Source of the DNA: Linum tenue
Lineage: Eukaryota; Streptophyta; Magnoliopsida; Malpighiales; Linaceae
DNA length: 64,000 nucleotides
Assembly (NCBI GenBank): GCA_946122785.1
Contig: CAMGYJ010000007.1
Span: 41,379,587-41,443,586, forward strand
Direction of reading: 5' to 3'
In this document: in pieces, positions 42,553 through 53,008 of the stretch
Layout: the number at the start of each line of letters is the position of its first letter
Numbering within the stretch: position 1 is the first letter of the stretch
Notes under the pieces: generated by a model
The model's database searches: none
Told to the model about the DNA's origin: nothing
The model's input: the letters and a program-made list of their open reading frames with translations, nothing else
Position numbers and translations under genes: made by a program

Positions 42553-43469
42553 TAATATGATCCTAACTACGACTCAATTACTCGCCAAAAGATCAATCAA
42601 CGTTGGAAAGGAAAATGGAAGAATTTGGCTAAGTGTTTGGGTCATTTCATGGTTCCTACTTTATGGGTTCATATCTTACGTTCTAGACCCTGGAAATGCA
42701 CAAGGAAGGTGGGAGAGTAAAGGAGAAGTGTTTATCTTCAACTTCATGAGGTTGGATGCATGAATTAAGGTCCCTAGGTGCTCGATCAATAAGCCTCAAG
42801 TTGCTATGAAAAACTGTAAAACTGTCTATTTTGTGGCTAAGTCTGGAACCTGCTTGAGCTGTCATCTTTGGAGGCTTAATCCACGCAGCCGAAGCATTGT
42901 CGATGGAAACTGGGAGTTAGGACACGAACTACAAGGTCACGAGAATAATCGACTGAAGCTGGTTTGGGTCGTTGACCCTTGGAAGGCCATAAACGAGGGC
43001 TCCAAAGTAGCTATGGAGCTTGATTTGGTAACTTATGCAGGAAGGTAGCAGCTTGGGGAAGAAGTAGTTAGAATTTGTTTCCTTTTTAGTTGTGATTCTG
43101 TTTCCTTGTTGTGTTAGAAATAGAGTACGATTTCCTTGTTAGTTTAGCAGTATAATTAGTTTGTAGAAGTCTATTTAAAGGGGCCTTGAAGCCTCGTGTA
43201 AGGTATGAGTTTTATGAATAAAATTGAGACTTGTCTCCCAAGAAAGATTGTGTGTTTGTTGAGTTCTAGCTACGAGTTGCTTTGTATCGACTGAAAACGC
43301 ATCAATCGTGGCCGAGCTTTGCTTTAACCCAATCGAGCCTTCTTCCACGAGAAGATTGCACCTTTGGTCCATTTTCGTTTTAAGTTTTGATTCGAAATTT
43401 CGACTCGTTCTTGGGTTGAAATTGGGCTGCGCATTCTGTTTGAAACAAGCACCTCCTGTGCTCGAATTA
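42553..43469 (+). repeat. 3' LTR of element D
   Basis: 917 bp, from TAATATGATCC (TG to TA change at the terminus) to CTCGAATTA, followed by TSD TTGAG at 43470-43474. TATTTAAAG near 43175 is the likely TATA box. Confidence 0.7.
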
Positions 43470-43474
43470 TTGAG

Positions 43475-44133
43475 AAGCCACCATATCTCATTTTATCAAT
43501 AGTCTAAATCGTGAAGTGAGACACGGAGTGGAGATCCAACCCCTTCGTTGAATTGTAGGAGCTTGTACAAATAGTGATCAATGTGAGAAGCAACAAAAAA
43601 AGTGGCCATGCTAGATGAGTTACTTAATCAACTAGTGGTACATCTTCTACCCCAAGTCCTTATTATGCCAAAAAGGAAGATAAAAAGCCAGTTATCAAGC
43701 CAAATTCGCAGCCATCTTCTAGAGTGAATAAGTCAGCATCCTCAAGTAGTCATTCGAGTACCATAAAGTGCTTCAAGTGCCAAGGGAAAGGTAATATCGC
43801 TACCAATGCCCTAAAAAAGTGCCATGGTTCTTAGAATCAATGAAGAGTATGAATATGAGGCTGAAGAAGAAGTAGTGGAGGTGGTTGAAGAAGAAGAATC
43901 TAGTGGAGACGAAGTAGCTCGATTACTTGGTGATTGTTCTTTAGTCACAAGAAAGTTGATTGAAAAGGGAGATGATTCTGCCTCAATGGAGCCTAATATG
44001 GTTATACGGAGATTTGTAAAGGTTCAACCTATGAAATAGGTGATTTCTCTTCTAATTGATGGTGGAAGCTGCACCGACATGGTTAGTGCAAATATGGTGG
44101 ACAAATTAGGGTTCACCACAAAGAGACTATAAT
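43475..44133 (+). pseudogene. Gypsy element E gag C-terminal and protease remnant
   Basis: Resumes the gag cut at 27077: EATISHFINSLNREVRHGVE, then KKEDKKPVIKPNSQPSS. A degenerate zinc knuckle follows (CFKCQGKGNIATN, with Asn for the knuckle His). Next is an acidic Glu-rich stretch (43830-43920) and protease-like LLIDGGSCTDMVSANMVDKLG, ending in frameshifts and stops. The DGGSCT signature resembles element D. Confidence 0.65.
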
Positions 44134-44185
44134 AAATTAGTGCAACCTATGGAAATTGTGTCGTAATTTAATTATGAAACAAACC

Positions 44186-44770
44186 AATCAATGAATCACT
44201 TGTCCATCAACATTGCATTAAAGTTGAAGCACGAATCCCCCTTATTGTACAATTTGGACTTGGTACTAAGAGTTCGTACTCGTGCTCATTTTGTCATTAT
44301 GACACAATTAAGCGGTTTATGTGTTTATATGACTAAAACAATCAATGAATCACATGTCCATCAACATTTTATTACATTTGAAGCATGAATCCCCCTAATT
44401 GTACAATTTGGACTTGGTACCAAGAGTTCGTACTCGTGCACGTTTTGTCATTATGACACAATTAAGCAGTTTATGTTATTATATGACTAAACCAATCAAT
44501 GAATCACATGTTCATTAACATTTCATTACAATTGAAGCCTGAATCCCCCTTATTGTACAATTTGGACTCGGTACTAAGAGTTCGTGCTCGTGCACGTTTT
44601 GTTATTATGACACAATTAAGCGGTTTATGTGTTTATATGACTAAATAAATCAGTGAAATCATATGTCCATCAACATTGCATTACAATTAAAGCACGAGTT
44701 ACCCTTATTGTACAATTTGGATGCGGTACTATGAGTCCGTACTCATGCAAGTTTGTCATTACGACACATT
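44186..44770 (+). repeat. Tandem repeat, about four units of roughly 154 bp
   Basis: Units start AATCAATGAATCACWTGTCC at about 44186, 44340, 44495 and 44648. Each contains CCCTTATTGTACAATTTGGA, AGAGTTCGTACTCGTGCACG and GTTTATGTGTTTATATGAC. The array lies between the protease and RT remnants of element E, replacing sequence that should be coding. Confidence 0.75.
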
Positions 44771-45335
44771 TTACAAGACATTTGCTTTGCTTGTGTCAAC
44801 AAGTTTGTACAATGTGGACAAGTTAGTGCAACCTATGAAGAGGTGATTTCTCTTATAACAATAATAAATTAAATAAATAAAACATCACTGCCACCTTTCA
44901 TTGTGAAGCTAGGATTAACTTTGCTTGTGTTCATGCCTTTCATTCACACCTTGTGGTTATATGGGAAAAGGGATAGAAAAACTTATGGGCAGAAGCTATT
45001 ACTATCTTAAGTACCATTTGTCCATCAAGAACGTACCCAATTGATCCTTATATCTCCGTATTCGAACCTTCATCTTTGGACCATGAGAATCATATATGTT
45101 GGCAATCAATTTCATAAAAAACTGTAGCCTTTGCTTGTACAACCGTTTTAACCCATCTTGAATGCTCCCAAACTCTCTTTAAACCTCATAATGCGTGTCT
45201 TAGCCCATGGTCTATGTGATGACATCATTGGACCTGGAATTAGCTCATGTGGGGTGGGCGTGGTCGCATCACATACTTGAGTTCTGATGTCACAAGTTTG
45301 CTGCCTAATGTGATTTGTTCTATTTTGCAATGATT
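44771..45335 (+). other. No recognised gene; degenerate element E interior
   Basis: AT-rich, with GTGCAACCTATGAAGAGGTG recurring from the protease remnant near 44142. Short frames only. Confidence 0.3.
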
Positions 45336-45960
45336 CAATGATGTGTTTTCAAAGGAAACCCCAAAAGATTTACCTCATATTCTAGGGATTAAGTATCAAA
45401 TAGACTTCATTCCTAGTGCTTCTATTCTAAACAAGCCTGCTTATCATACGAATTCGGAGGGAACAAAGAAGTTATAACGGAAAATACATGAGGTATAGAG
45501 AAAGAATGTGAGAGAGAGCATGGGTCCTTGTCCTATGCCAGTCACCTTAGTGTTGAAAGAGGATGGAACATGGAGGATGTGTGTTGATTTTCAAGTTATC
45601 AACAACATAATGGTAAAGTATCGACATCCTATTCCTCGATTAGATGATAAGCTTGATGAACAACATTGCTCTACTTATGATAAGAGTTGTATGAATTGGT
45701 TTGAGCTTTAGAAATGCGAAAACATTACCTATGGAAAAAAGGAGTTCATGATCCATACTTATCATGAATCACTAAAGTATCTTTAGGGTCATCATAAGCT
45801 CAACAAACATCATGTGAGGTGGTTTGAGTTCATTAAGTCCTTCTGTTATGTTATTTGCTATAGAAAAGGTAAGGAGAATGTCGTACATGATGCCCTTTAT
45901 CGAAGGTACACTCTCATTGCATCTTTAAATGCTCGGTTTATTAGTTTTGAACATAAATGA
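45336..45960 (+). pseudogene. Gypsy element E reverse transcriptase / RNaseH remnants
   Basis: The start of RT is readable as FSKETPKDLPHILGIKYQID, then [18 protein letters not shown] and [14 protein letters not shown]. The RT core, including its catalytic motif, is missing. The sequence jumps to the end of RNaseH ([41 protein letters not shown]). Multiple stops. The HGGGLMAHF-type integrase downstream suggests a chromovirus-like lineage. Confidence 0.65.
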
Positions 45961-46079
45961 GCTATATAATGATGAAGTTCATTTTGGGGAGATATATAAG
46001 GTGTGTGATAAGCATGGTGAAGGGAAGTAATATATTTCTGTTGGATTCTTATTTAGATATAATCAATTGTGTGTTCCCA

Positions 46080-47095
46080 ATGCTTCTATTTGAGAGTTGA
46101 TTATTTGGGAAGCACATGGTGGAGGTCTAATGGCACACTTTGATGTATCCAGATTGTTGAATTGTGTTCCAGAACACTTCTATTGGACACATAAGAAAAG
46201 TGACGTGGAGAGAACCTTTGTTAGATGCTTGGACTATCGCAAAGACAAGTCCAAAGTTCAACCAACCGGGTTGTATAATCCTCTCGCTATTCCTACTAGC
46301 CCTTGGATTTGTATTTATATGGATTTTGTGTTGGGATTGCCTAGGAGTAAGCGTGGTAGAGATTCTATATTTTTGGTTTTTTATCTTTTCGCTAAGATGG
46401 CTCATTTCATTCCATTTCATAAAACTGACGATGCATTGAACGTGGCTGATTTGTTATTTAGAGAAGTGGTCCTTTGCATCGTGTGCCTAGGAACATAGTT
46501 TCTGATCATGATGCTAAGTTCTTGAGTTACTTTTGGAAAACTTTGTGAGGTAAGCATGGGACGAAATTACTATTTTCTACTACTTGTCATCCACAAACTG
46601 AGGGTCAAACTGAAGTAGATATTAGGACTTTGTCTCAAATTCTTAGAGCCATCATTAAGAGTAACATTAATACATAGTTAGATTGTTTGCCGCATGTAGA
46701 GTTTGCATACGATAAAGTTGTTCATTCTACTACAAATATTCACCTTTTGAGCTTGTTTATAGTCTTAATCCTTTGAATCCATTGGATCTAACACCATTTC
46801 CAAGTAGTGAACATGCGAATTTAAATACTGTTGATAAGGCATAATTCGTGCAGGCTCTACATGAGAAGGTGAGATTGAACATTGAGAGACATATAAAACA
46901 TATTATAGAGAATGTGAACAAGCATAGGCATCCTCAAAGATTTGAAGTTTTAGATTGGGTCCGCGTTCTAAGTTGTTTACTCGTGGAGATGGACCATTTT
47001 AAGTGCTGGCTAAGATCGATGACAACACCAAAAAGATAGATGTGCCTGGTGCGTATGGGATCAGTGCTACATTCAATATTTATGACTAAGCTAAT
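46080..47095 (+). pseudogene. Gypsy element E integrase remnant
   Basis: Readable parts in order: HGGGLMAHFDVSRLLN, YWTHKKSDVERTFVRC (zinc-finger region), MDFVLGLPRSKRGRDSIFLV (first catalytic Asp region), SDHDAKFLSYFWKTL (second Asp), [11 protein letters not shown] (Glu region), FEVLDWVRV and VPGAYGISATFNIYD (C-terminal domain). Interrupted by several stops and shifts. Confidence 0.7.
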
Positions 47096-47637
47096 TTTCT
47101 GTCTATTTACACGAAATCCAAGCCAAGAAGTTCCAGCCTCAAAATCAAGCTTATTTGGCCGTATATTTTCCATAATATGGAGACTGATTCGTTCATAGGC
47201 CGAGAGGTCAATTTAATCCACATCCTAGAGGATAAAGAAGGACTAGACAAGCCCAAGAAAGGAACAGACGAGCTAAAATCATTAAGGGGATGAGCCAACT
47301 TTTAAGGGCCTTCTACCAGCCCAATAAAGACGTTCTTGAAGTCTAAGTCGTTCATCCTTGCTGGCCAAGTTGTCCAAATGCTAAAATAAGAAGGAAAAGA
47401 TGCTAAAAGGAGAAGAAAAGATATTACTTGGTTGCTAAGAAGTTTCCTTTAGCATTAAAAATAAGTTTTATTCCTTTATTATTATTATTATTATCATTAT
47501 TATTTTACTTAGTTTATGATATGTTTTCTTAGTCTTAGAAGTTTATAATTATCCTTTTGTGACCTTTATAGATAGAGGGTGTAAGGCCTACGGGTTAACA
47601 ACAATTTACACACAACTTTGAGTTAAGCTTTGCTTTC
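47096..47637 (+). other. Probable 3' noncoding and LTR remnant of element E
   Basis: Noncoding, with a TTA-type microsatellite at about 47476-47512. No terminal repeat could be paired inside the window. Confidence 0.3.
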
Positions 47638-47974
47638 TGATAACACCTAAAATGATGTTATTTAGCCTCCATATTCTAGTTTTTTTATGTCATTATTTGG
47701 TATTCAGGGTTAATATATGATTAGTTGTATCCTAAATTCATTCCTCGGAGCATTTCCTTTCGTATTAGGTGCATTTGATGATACTTACATTTCAGGCACC
47801 AAAACAGGGCACAAGTGTATGATTTGGAGCTATTCAGGAAGGTCACAGCAGAAGGGCCAAGGATCACCACCGAGAAGAGGAGCCCGTGAACTTCAACCAA
47901 ATATTGTGGCCTCTGAAGAAAGATCGCAAATTGGTAGTAATACTACTACCCGCGTGCGGGTGTTGTCAATCGTT
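47638..47974 (+). repeat. Start of an Athila-type LTR, plus strand, truncated
   Basis: Begins TGATAACACCTAAAATGATG, like the X and Z LTR starts, and contains CTACTACCCGCGTGCGGGTG near 47944. It stops abruptly at about 47974, where an LTR in the opposite orientation begins. Confidence 0.5.
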
Positions 47975-48523
47975 TGCACGACTTAATTAACTACTCTATT
48001 ATGAGCCAAGCATAACTCAGAATGACATTGCTAGTATAGTGGCTACCAAGGTCGTATTCCATGGGTTTCGATACCCAAGTCTACTTCTCACTTCGTTGCT
48101 ATCTAGTCAAGCGGTTTAGGTTTTGGGTTGGAGGTTGATTGAAAGAAACTAATGGAAAAAGCAAAGATAAAAGCAAGGTACTTTGGGGTGCCACCCTCGT
48201 CCTAAACTAGGTTCGTCATGTAAATGGCTAACTATGTTAGGTTTATAGGATATGATTCAGAACTCTTTGATATGGGGATTTCAATGACTACTCTCCCTCA
48301 TCCTAACAAGACACACAAAGACCCAATGCCACCTTAGTCTAAGTTTATGTGCTAGGGTTGCTCCCATAGTTCCTCTCAATAGTTTTAATCTATTCTGCAT
48401 CGTAGGAGACGTGCTTTGATCAGAACGTGTGTGACTTTTATAACATTGTTTTAGGAAGGCATTCCTATAGAAGGGGTTTGGTCCCCACGTCCATTCAGGA
48501 AACCTAAAATATCCAATCTTATA
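47975..48523 (-). repeat. Antisense Athila-type LTR fragment (3' LTR of element Z, truncated)
   Basis: On the minus strand it reads from ACCAAACCCCTTCTATAGG through a U5-like stretch to a CGTGCA end. It is comparable to 61020-61290 and to 21900-22430 reversed. The first half of the LTR is missing, because it begins right after a PPT-like tract. Confidence 0.5.
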
Positions 48524-50713
48524 CACCCCCACACTTGATGGTTAAGATGTAAAACAAGGGTTCAAAATGGAAAGCAATGTCGAACTAAGTAATTAATAAT
48601 CTTAAAAGCAATGTTGAACTAATGTCGTGGCCAAAGGTAATAAACAACATAAACGACTAAGGTAGGGGTATGGACCGGTTGCTCAAAAGTCATATCAAAG
48701 TGGTAAGCTTTAGTGAGAAAAGGGACCATAACCCTATACCAGTCGATCAAGATTCAAAAATCCTCCTCAAACATGCTTCTAGGGGTCTAACATACACATT
48801 GAAGTTCATTTGGCATGCATCAAATCATTATAAGTACACATCATATGGTTTGGACATTTCATCGAGCACTTGGTGGGAGATAATCAAATCAATGGGAACC
48901 ATGCATTTCGTACCCACCAAGGCCTCCAAACCACATACATTCATTCATAAACATGCAACACACACCAACACATCAACATTTCATCATTTGCTCTTCACCT
49001 TAGTCAATTAGAACTCATTCTTAACTAAGGCATGGTCATTTCCTACTACTTACAATACAAACTAAGCTAAAAACAAAATTCTAAAATGCAAGTACTTTAT
49101 TTAAAGATAAAGAAAGAAAATGCAAATCAATGTTGGGGTGCCTCTCAACTAGCGTGTCTTTTAGGTCATTTCACCAGACTATTGTCTTCAAGTACGCAGT
49201 CCAGCTCAAAACCCCCTTGAAGTTGAGGTTTTCATTTGTCAAGCGGAGTCTCAAGTCTTGATCGGTCTCTCGATCGTTTGGTGAAGGCTCATGTAGATGT
49301 AGTTGGTTGAGACACCTCCAATAAAACCTCTTTTCAAATCTTCTTTGTTTCTCTTTGCCTCGAACCAAATCAAGCATTCTTGATGGGTCATCACTATACC
49401 CACCAAGAGGGATTGATGATGTCGTGGCCTCGTCTTGGCAAAGAGATGATGTAAAAGGGTTCGATGCTAGGACTCCATTGAGGTCGAGGTAACGTTTCAT
49501 GGTCAAAATAATTAGCCCCTTCGGGTAAACCAACTCGGATCAACTCCAAATCATTTTCTTCAACATCCTCTCTATCTTCTTCATTCATATATTCCTCGAA
49601 GTTGAGTATCAAGCTCATCCTCTTCTTTACATTTTTTTTGCTCCAAATCAACTCTCTTCGGAGTTCACTTCTTGTTGTTGATCGGGAGCTATGATGTTTC
49701 CCCAAGCAAGTTCGTCATTAAGTTGATCTTTGGTGTCTGCTTGCTTGGCACCGTGGAAAATTATTCTTCTTCTTCCACCTCCTTTTTGTTCATGGCACTA
49801 ACATCCAAGAGGTGATCTTTATCGGATCTCAAACCAATTTTCCTAAGATCCCTCTTATTTGCTTTCAACCTCTTAGATAACTGTTCTTGTTCAATGAGGA
49901 AGGGTTGAAGAGGAAACTCAGGATCCTCTCATATTGAAGTTGACCATTCATTCTCTGCCTCTTTGGGTGTAGGTGGTGATGAAGGATGAAGTACATATTC
50001 ATCCTTGGAAGTTGTGTTTTCTTCATCCTTGTTGGCCTCGCCCTTGTCCCATTTATTCCAAATATTCCCGGACAAGGGGGTTGACTCTAGCAAATCCTTC
50101 AAAATATCTAGCAAGTCGGGTTTTTTGCTCCTCTATCATCTTGTTTTTGTCTTCTTTATTCAAGGATTTCACCTTAGATGATATAGTGGGATGAAGAAGC
50201 TCCTTTTCCCTTTGGTAGGGTTCAGGTGTAGGAGTTGAATTGATGGTCCACAGCGGGCAACATCCTCTCACACTCCCTTGGAGGTATTCTTGATAGTCAT
50301 AGAGAGGGGTCGGTTCTTCGTACTCAAATCCTTGGCTATCACCACTACTAGAAGCTACAAGATAAAACCAATTTGGCGGTTGGGCCCCACTTCCCATGCC
50401 AACCATATGGATTCATAGCTACACTTAAACACTATCTATATTCACAAATAAAAAAAATACAAACTATGAAAGCACAAGTGTAAAAAAAAAAACAGAAAGT
50501 GTACAAACACTTAGCATAAGATAACTAAAGGGAACGTAGTAAAATGAAGAAGAATATGAGAGAGAAAATACGACATCACACACTAAAAAAACAAGAAAAT
50601 TGCACCAAAGTTTTGATGCTACACAAACACAAAACATGACAAAACAACGCCAAACTTGGCACACAACAAATGATTAAACTTGTAGTTCTCAACTTTTCCT
50701 TATAACATAAGAC
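48524..50713 (-). other. Internal region of antisense Athila-type element Z, no gag-pol recognised
   Basis: Bounded by the PBS at 50714-50731 and a PPT-like AAGTGTGGGGGTGTA (minus strand, about 48524-48538). Only short frames exist. The clearest, 50053-50406, starts with ATG about 300 bases after the PBS; others lie at 49171-49705. The size (2.2 kb) and lack of RT or integrase motifs indicate a non-autonomous or heavily deleted element. Confidence 0.5.
50053..50406 (-). CDS. Unrecognised 117-aa ORF in gag position of element Z
   Basis: Starts MVGMGSGAQPPNWFYLVASS. It has an acidic/aromatic stretch (YEEPTPLYDYQEYLQ) and a charged C-terminal part (NKEDKNKMIEEQKTRL). It lies where gag would start. 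I do not recognise a domain. It may be a gag remnant. Confidence 0.25.
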   Translation of the reverse strand: MVGMGSGAQPPNWFYLVASSSGDSQGFEYEEPTPLYDYQEYLQGSVRGCCPLWTINSTPTPEPYQREKELLHPTISSKVKSLNKEDKNKMIEEQKTRLARYFEGFARVNPLVREYLE

Positions 50714-50731
50714 TCCCCGACAATGGCGCCA
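50714..50731 (-). other. Primer-binding site (tRNA-Asp type) of element Z
   Basis: On the minus strand TGGCGCCATTGTCGGGGA, six bases after the LTR end at 50738. Two mismatches to the Athila-1/2 PBS. Confidence 0.75.
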
Positions 50732-51413
50732 TAAACTTGATCGCTTCCGTGATCGAGCTTTAAATTAATAAATCGATGCACACTCTCTATTCAATCCTAA
50801 TTAAGCCAAGCATAACCTAGCTAGGGTTGTAGTAAAATGGCTCGGCCGTATTCCAAGGGAACCCTAAGCTCACTATTACTTCAATACGAACAACTATCTA
50901 ATCGAATCAAAGGTTGGGTGTTTAAACTAATCTAATCTACTCCTAAAGAAAAATAAAAAACCAACCAAGTGGTTGGGAGACCGCTAGAGATGAGACGATT
51001 GCCTAGGGTCGAATCCTCCTAGCTATGGTTGTCAAGTAGGGTTAATCGAATATGGTGAGTGAGCTCGTTTTTGTGGGCTTTCATGGTTTTCCACACGCCT
51101 CCGAGTACACCTCCCCTAAACCCATGTAAGTCACCTTGACCTAGGCTATCGTATCTGGGGCATTAAGCTCATAGCTCATTTCGATGGGTGCTACCCACCG
51201 TCCACACCGAGGTTTCATCCCGACTTCTATCTAGGAAGGCATTCCTATGGTAGGGGTTCAGTTACCTCGACCACCATAGGATCCTATTCATACATCTAAC
51301 CTCAATTTGATTGATGGCGCATACCCGTCTAACCCTAAAACTCCATACCCAGCGACGAAGCTCAAGTACGATAGTAGAGAAGATTAGTGCGACTTACTCA
51401 AACACAATCAAAT

Positions 51414-51541
51414 ATAGAATTCCAAAAATACCACTCCATACCCAGCGTTTTCGTGTAAACCGCAGGGTGGGGTGGCGGTTTTTGAAAAAGGGTGGTATTT
51501 TTGGAATTTGTTGGGGTTGGGTGGTATTTTTAGAATTCTAT
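51414..51541. repeat. 128-bp foldback sequence in the Z LTR
   Basis: Ends ATAGAATTCCAAAAATACCAC and GTGGTATTTTTAGAATTCTAT are inverted, with an internal GGGTGGTATTTTTGGAATT. The related antisense LTR at 61670-61690 lacks it (ATAGAATAACATTC). Probably a small MITE, or local rearrangement. Confidence 0.45.
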
Positions 51542-51670
51542 TTTTAAACAGTGGTACTTTTGGATTTTTTCCAATAAAGCTCTCCCAAGGTGTTTCCCTC
51601 TCTAAAAACAACCCAAAACCCATACTTTCTCACTTTAGGACGACTCTCCTTTGAAAAGTGCATCAAGAGG

Positions 51671-51870
51671 GGTATTTATAGAAAGTTGATGAGAGTCCAG
51701 CCCTCTAGGGCTTGAAGCGATGGTCACGGCCGTGACCAGTTGGAACGTCACCGAATCGCCCGAAACAATGTGTTTTGACTCCGTATTTATGCTATGAGAT
51801 TGCGACCGTGATCTTTGTGTCTCGGGCGAAATCTTTTTCGCGGTCAAAATGCATTATGCCCGCGATTCGA
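51671..51870 (-). promoter_or_regulatory. GGTCACGGCCGTGACC palindrome block and TATA box in the Z LTR
   Basis: On the minus strand, motifs such as ATTGCGACCGTGATC and the perfect 16-base palindrome GGTCACGGCCGTGACC (51722-51737) precede CTATAAATA (51673-51681). Further CACGACC/GGTCGTGACC motifs of the same block lie across the Copia insertion at 60060-60120. Confidence 0.5.
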
Positions 51871-51876
51871 CTGGTG

Positions 51877-51881
51877 AAACT
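51877..51881. repeat. Target-site duplication of the Sirevirus element (AAACT)
   Basis: AAACT is repeated at 59995-59999. Confidence 0.9.
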
Positions 51882-52723
51882 TGTGGATTGATGGTCGAGC
51901 GCGAGACCAGTGCTTCTCTGAGGCTCAGATTGAGGACCTGCAAAAACCTAATCGACAATTTTGCTCGAGCAAGTGAAGAGTGAGATTGTTCGAGGTTTTC
52001 TTTTTCTTTGTTTTGATTAAACGACAATGAAACTTGTATAATAACATAAGTATGTAAAATGGATTTTCGTTTAATTTAGACGATACTGAACTTCGGCCCA
52101 GAGCCTTATTTCGAAGTAAATGACTATAGGCCTGCTTCCACCTACGCAGCCCACTTTTACCTTCTTCTTCCTCTGATCCGCCGATGAGTGCTTCCTGAAG
52201 CAAGACTTCATTGTACCTGAACAACTGTTACAGAAACAGAGTAGCAAGCTTAACACGAAACAGAAAACACACCCACTGCACAAACCTTTTTACGTGGTAT
52301 CCGATATTGGGAGAAGAAGAATACCAATATCGACTAATCCACGGTAGGAATATCTCCTCTTGAGGATTCCTACGTAACTACTAGAACATTGTTCTTGTTC
52401 CTGCTTTACAGACTCGAAGTTTGAATTGAGTAGCTCCCTGCCTATCAATCAAACGATTCTACTGAAGCACAATCTCCCTGATCACCCTCAGTACTAACAG
52501 CTATTCTCCCTGATTAGCTTCACTGATGTTTTTCACTCTGCTAAAAAACCTTAACTCTCAGTTGGTTTGTCTCGTCCTTTTTATTTCATCTCTTCAAGCT
52601 AGCCGTTGCAGGGCATTGATTTTGATTTCCCACAAATCTGCTCCAGCTTTCCATTCTTGAAACCTTCCATTTCAGTCTTGGTTGATTTGTTGATTCTTTC
52701 CTATTGACGAGCTTCACTCAACA
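51882..52723 (-). repeat. 3' LTR of the Sirevirus element
   Basis: 842 bp. It differs from the 5' LTR mainly by a 44-bp segment (near 59766-59810 in the 5' copy, around AAAAAGCAATTTCACTCTG) absent here near 52540. Confidence 0.85.
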
Positions 52724-52992
52724 TGCTCCCCCTAAGCTTGTCAATGGCTCTCCCTGCTGCACGTGATTTTTCCTGCACACACTCATCAAACAGTCGGTGC
52801 AGCCTGTTCTATGTATGGTGCAAACATTCATGGCAAGGGAAGCTTCTTTTATTTGAATTTATTGAAGTTTATCCATCATCACATCAACGAACAAGCAAAA
52901 GAGAATGCATACTCAATGACACTACGACTGACTCAACAACCGACTTAACATCACACTAATATCTTAACCAGACAACTGAAGCTCCCCCTAAG
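52724..52992 (-). other. 3' noncoding region of the Sirevirus element with duplicated PPT
   Basis: GCTTAGGGGGAGC occurs next to the LTR (52724-52737) and again near 52980-52992. Multiple PPT copies are typical of Sireviruses. Confidence 0.65.
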
Positions 52993-53008
52993 CAGAATCA
53001 TTCGCTTC

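Larger units (their letters stand above)
27078..43469 (+). mobile_element. Gypsy-derived LTR element D, split by Athila-2
   Basis: The 5' LTR is 27078-27604 plus 40511-40869. The 3' LTR is 42553-43469 (917 bp). The PPT AAAGAAGGGGGGCC abuts the 3' LTR, whose first bases are TAATATGATCC against TGATATGATCC in the 5' LTR. The end of the 5' LTR, the PBS and the start of gag appear deleted at 40869/40870. The internal region keeps a gag zinc knuckle and protease but no RT or integrase. It is inserted in gag of element E. Confidence 0.7.

Noticed and set aside
42176..42763. 195-aa ORF downstream of the element D protease
   Set aside because: It crosses the polypurine tract into the 3' LTR and shows no domain.
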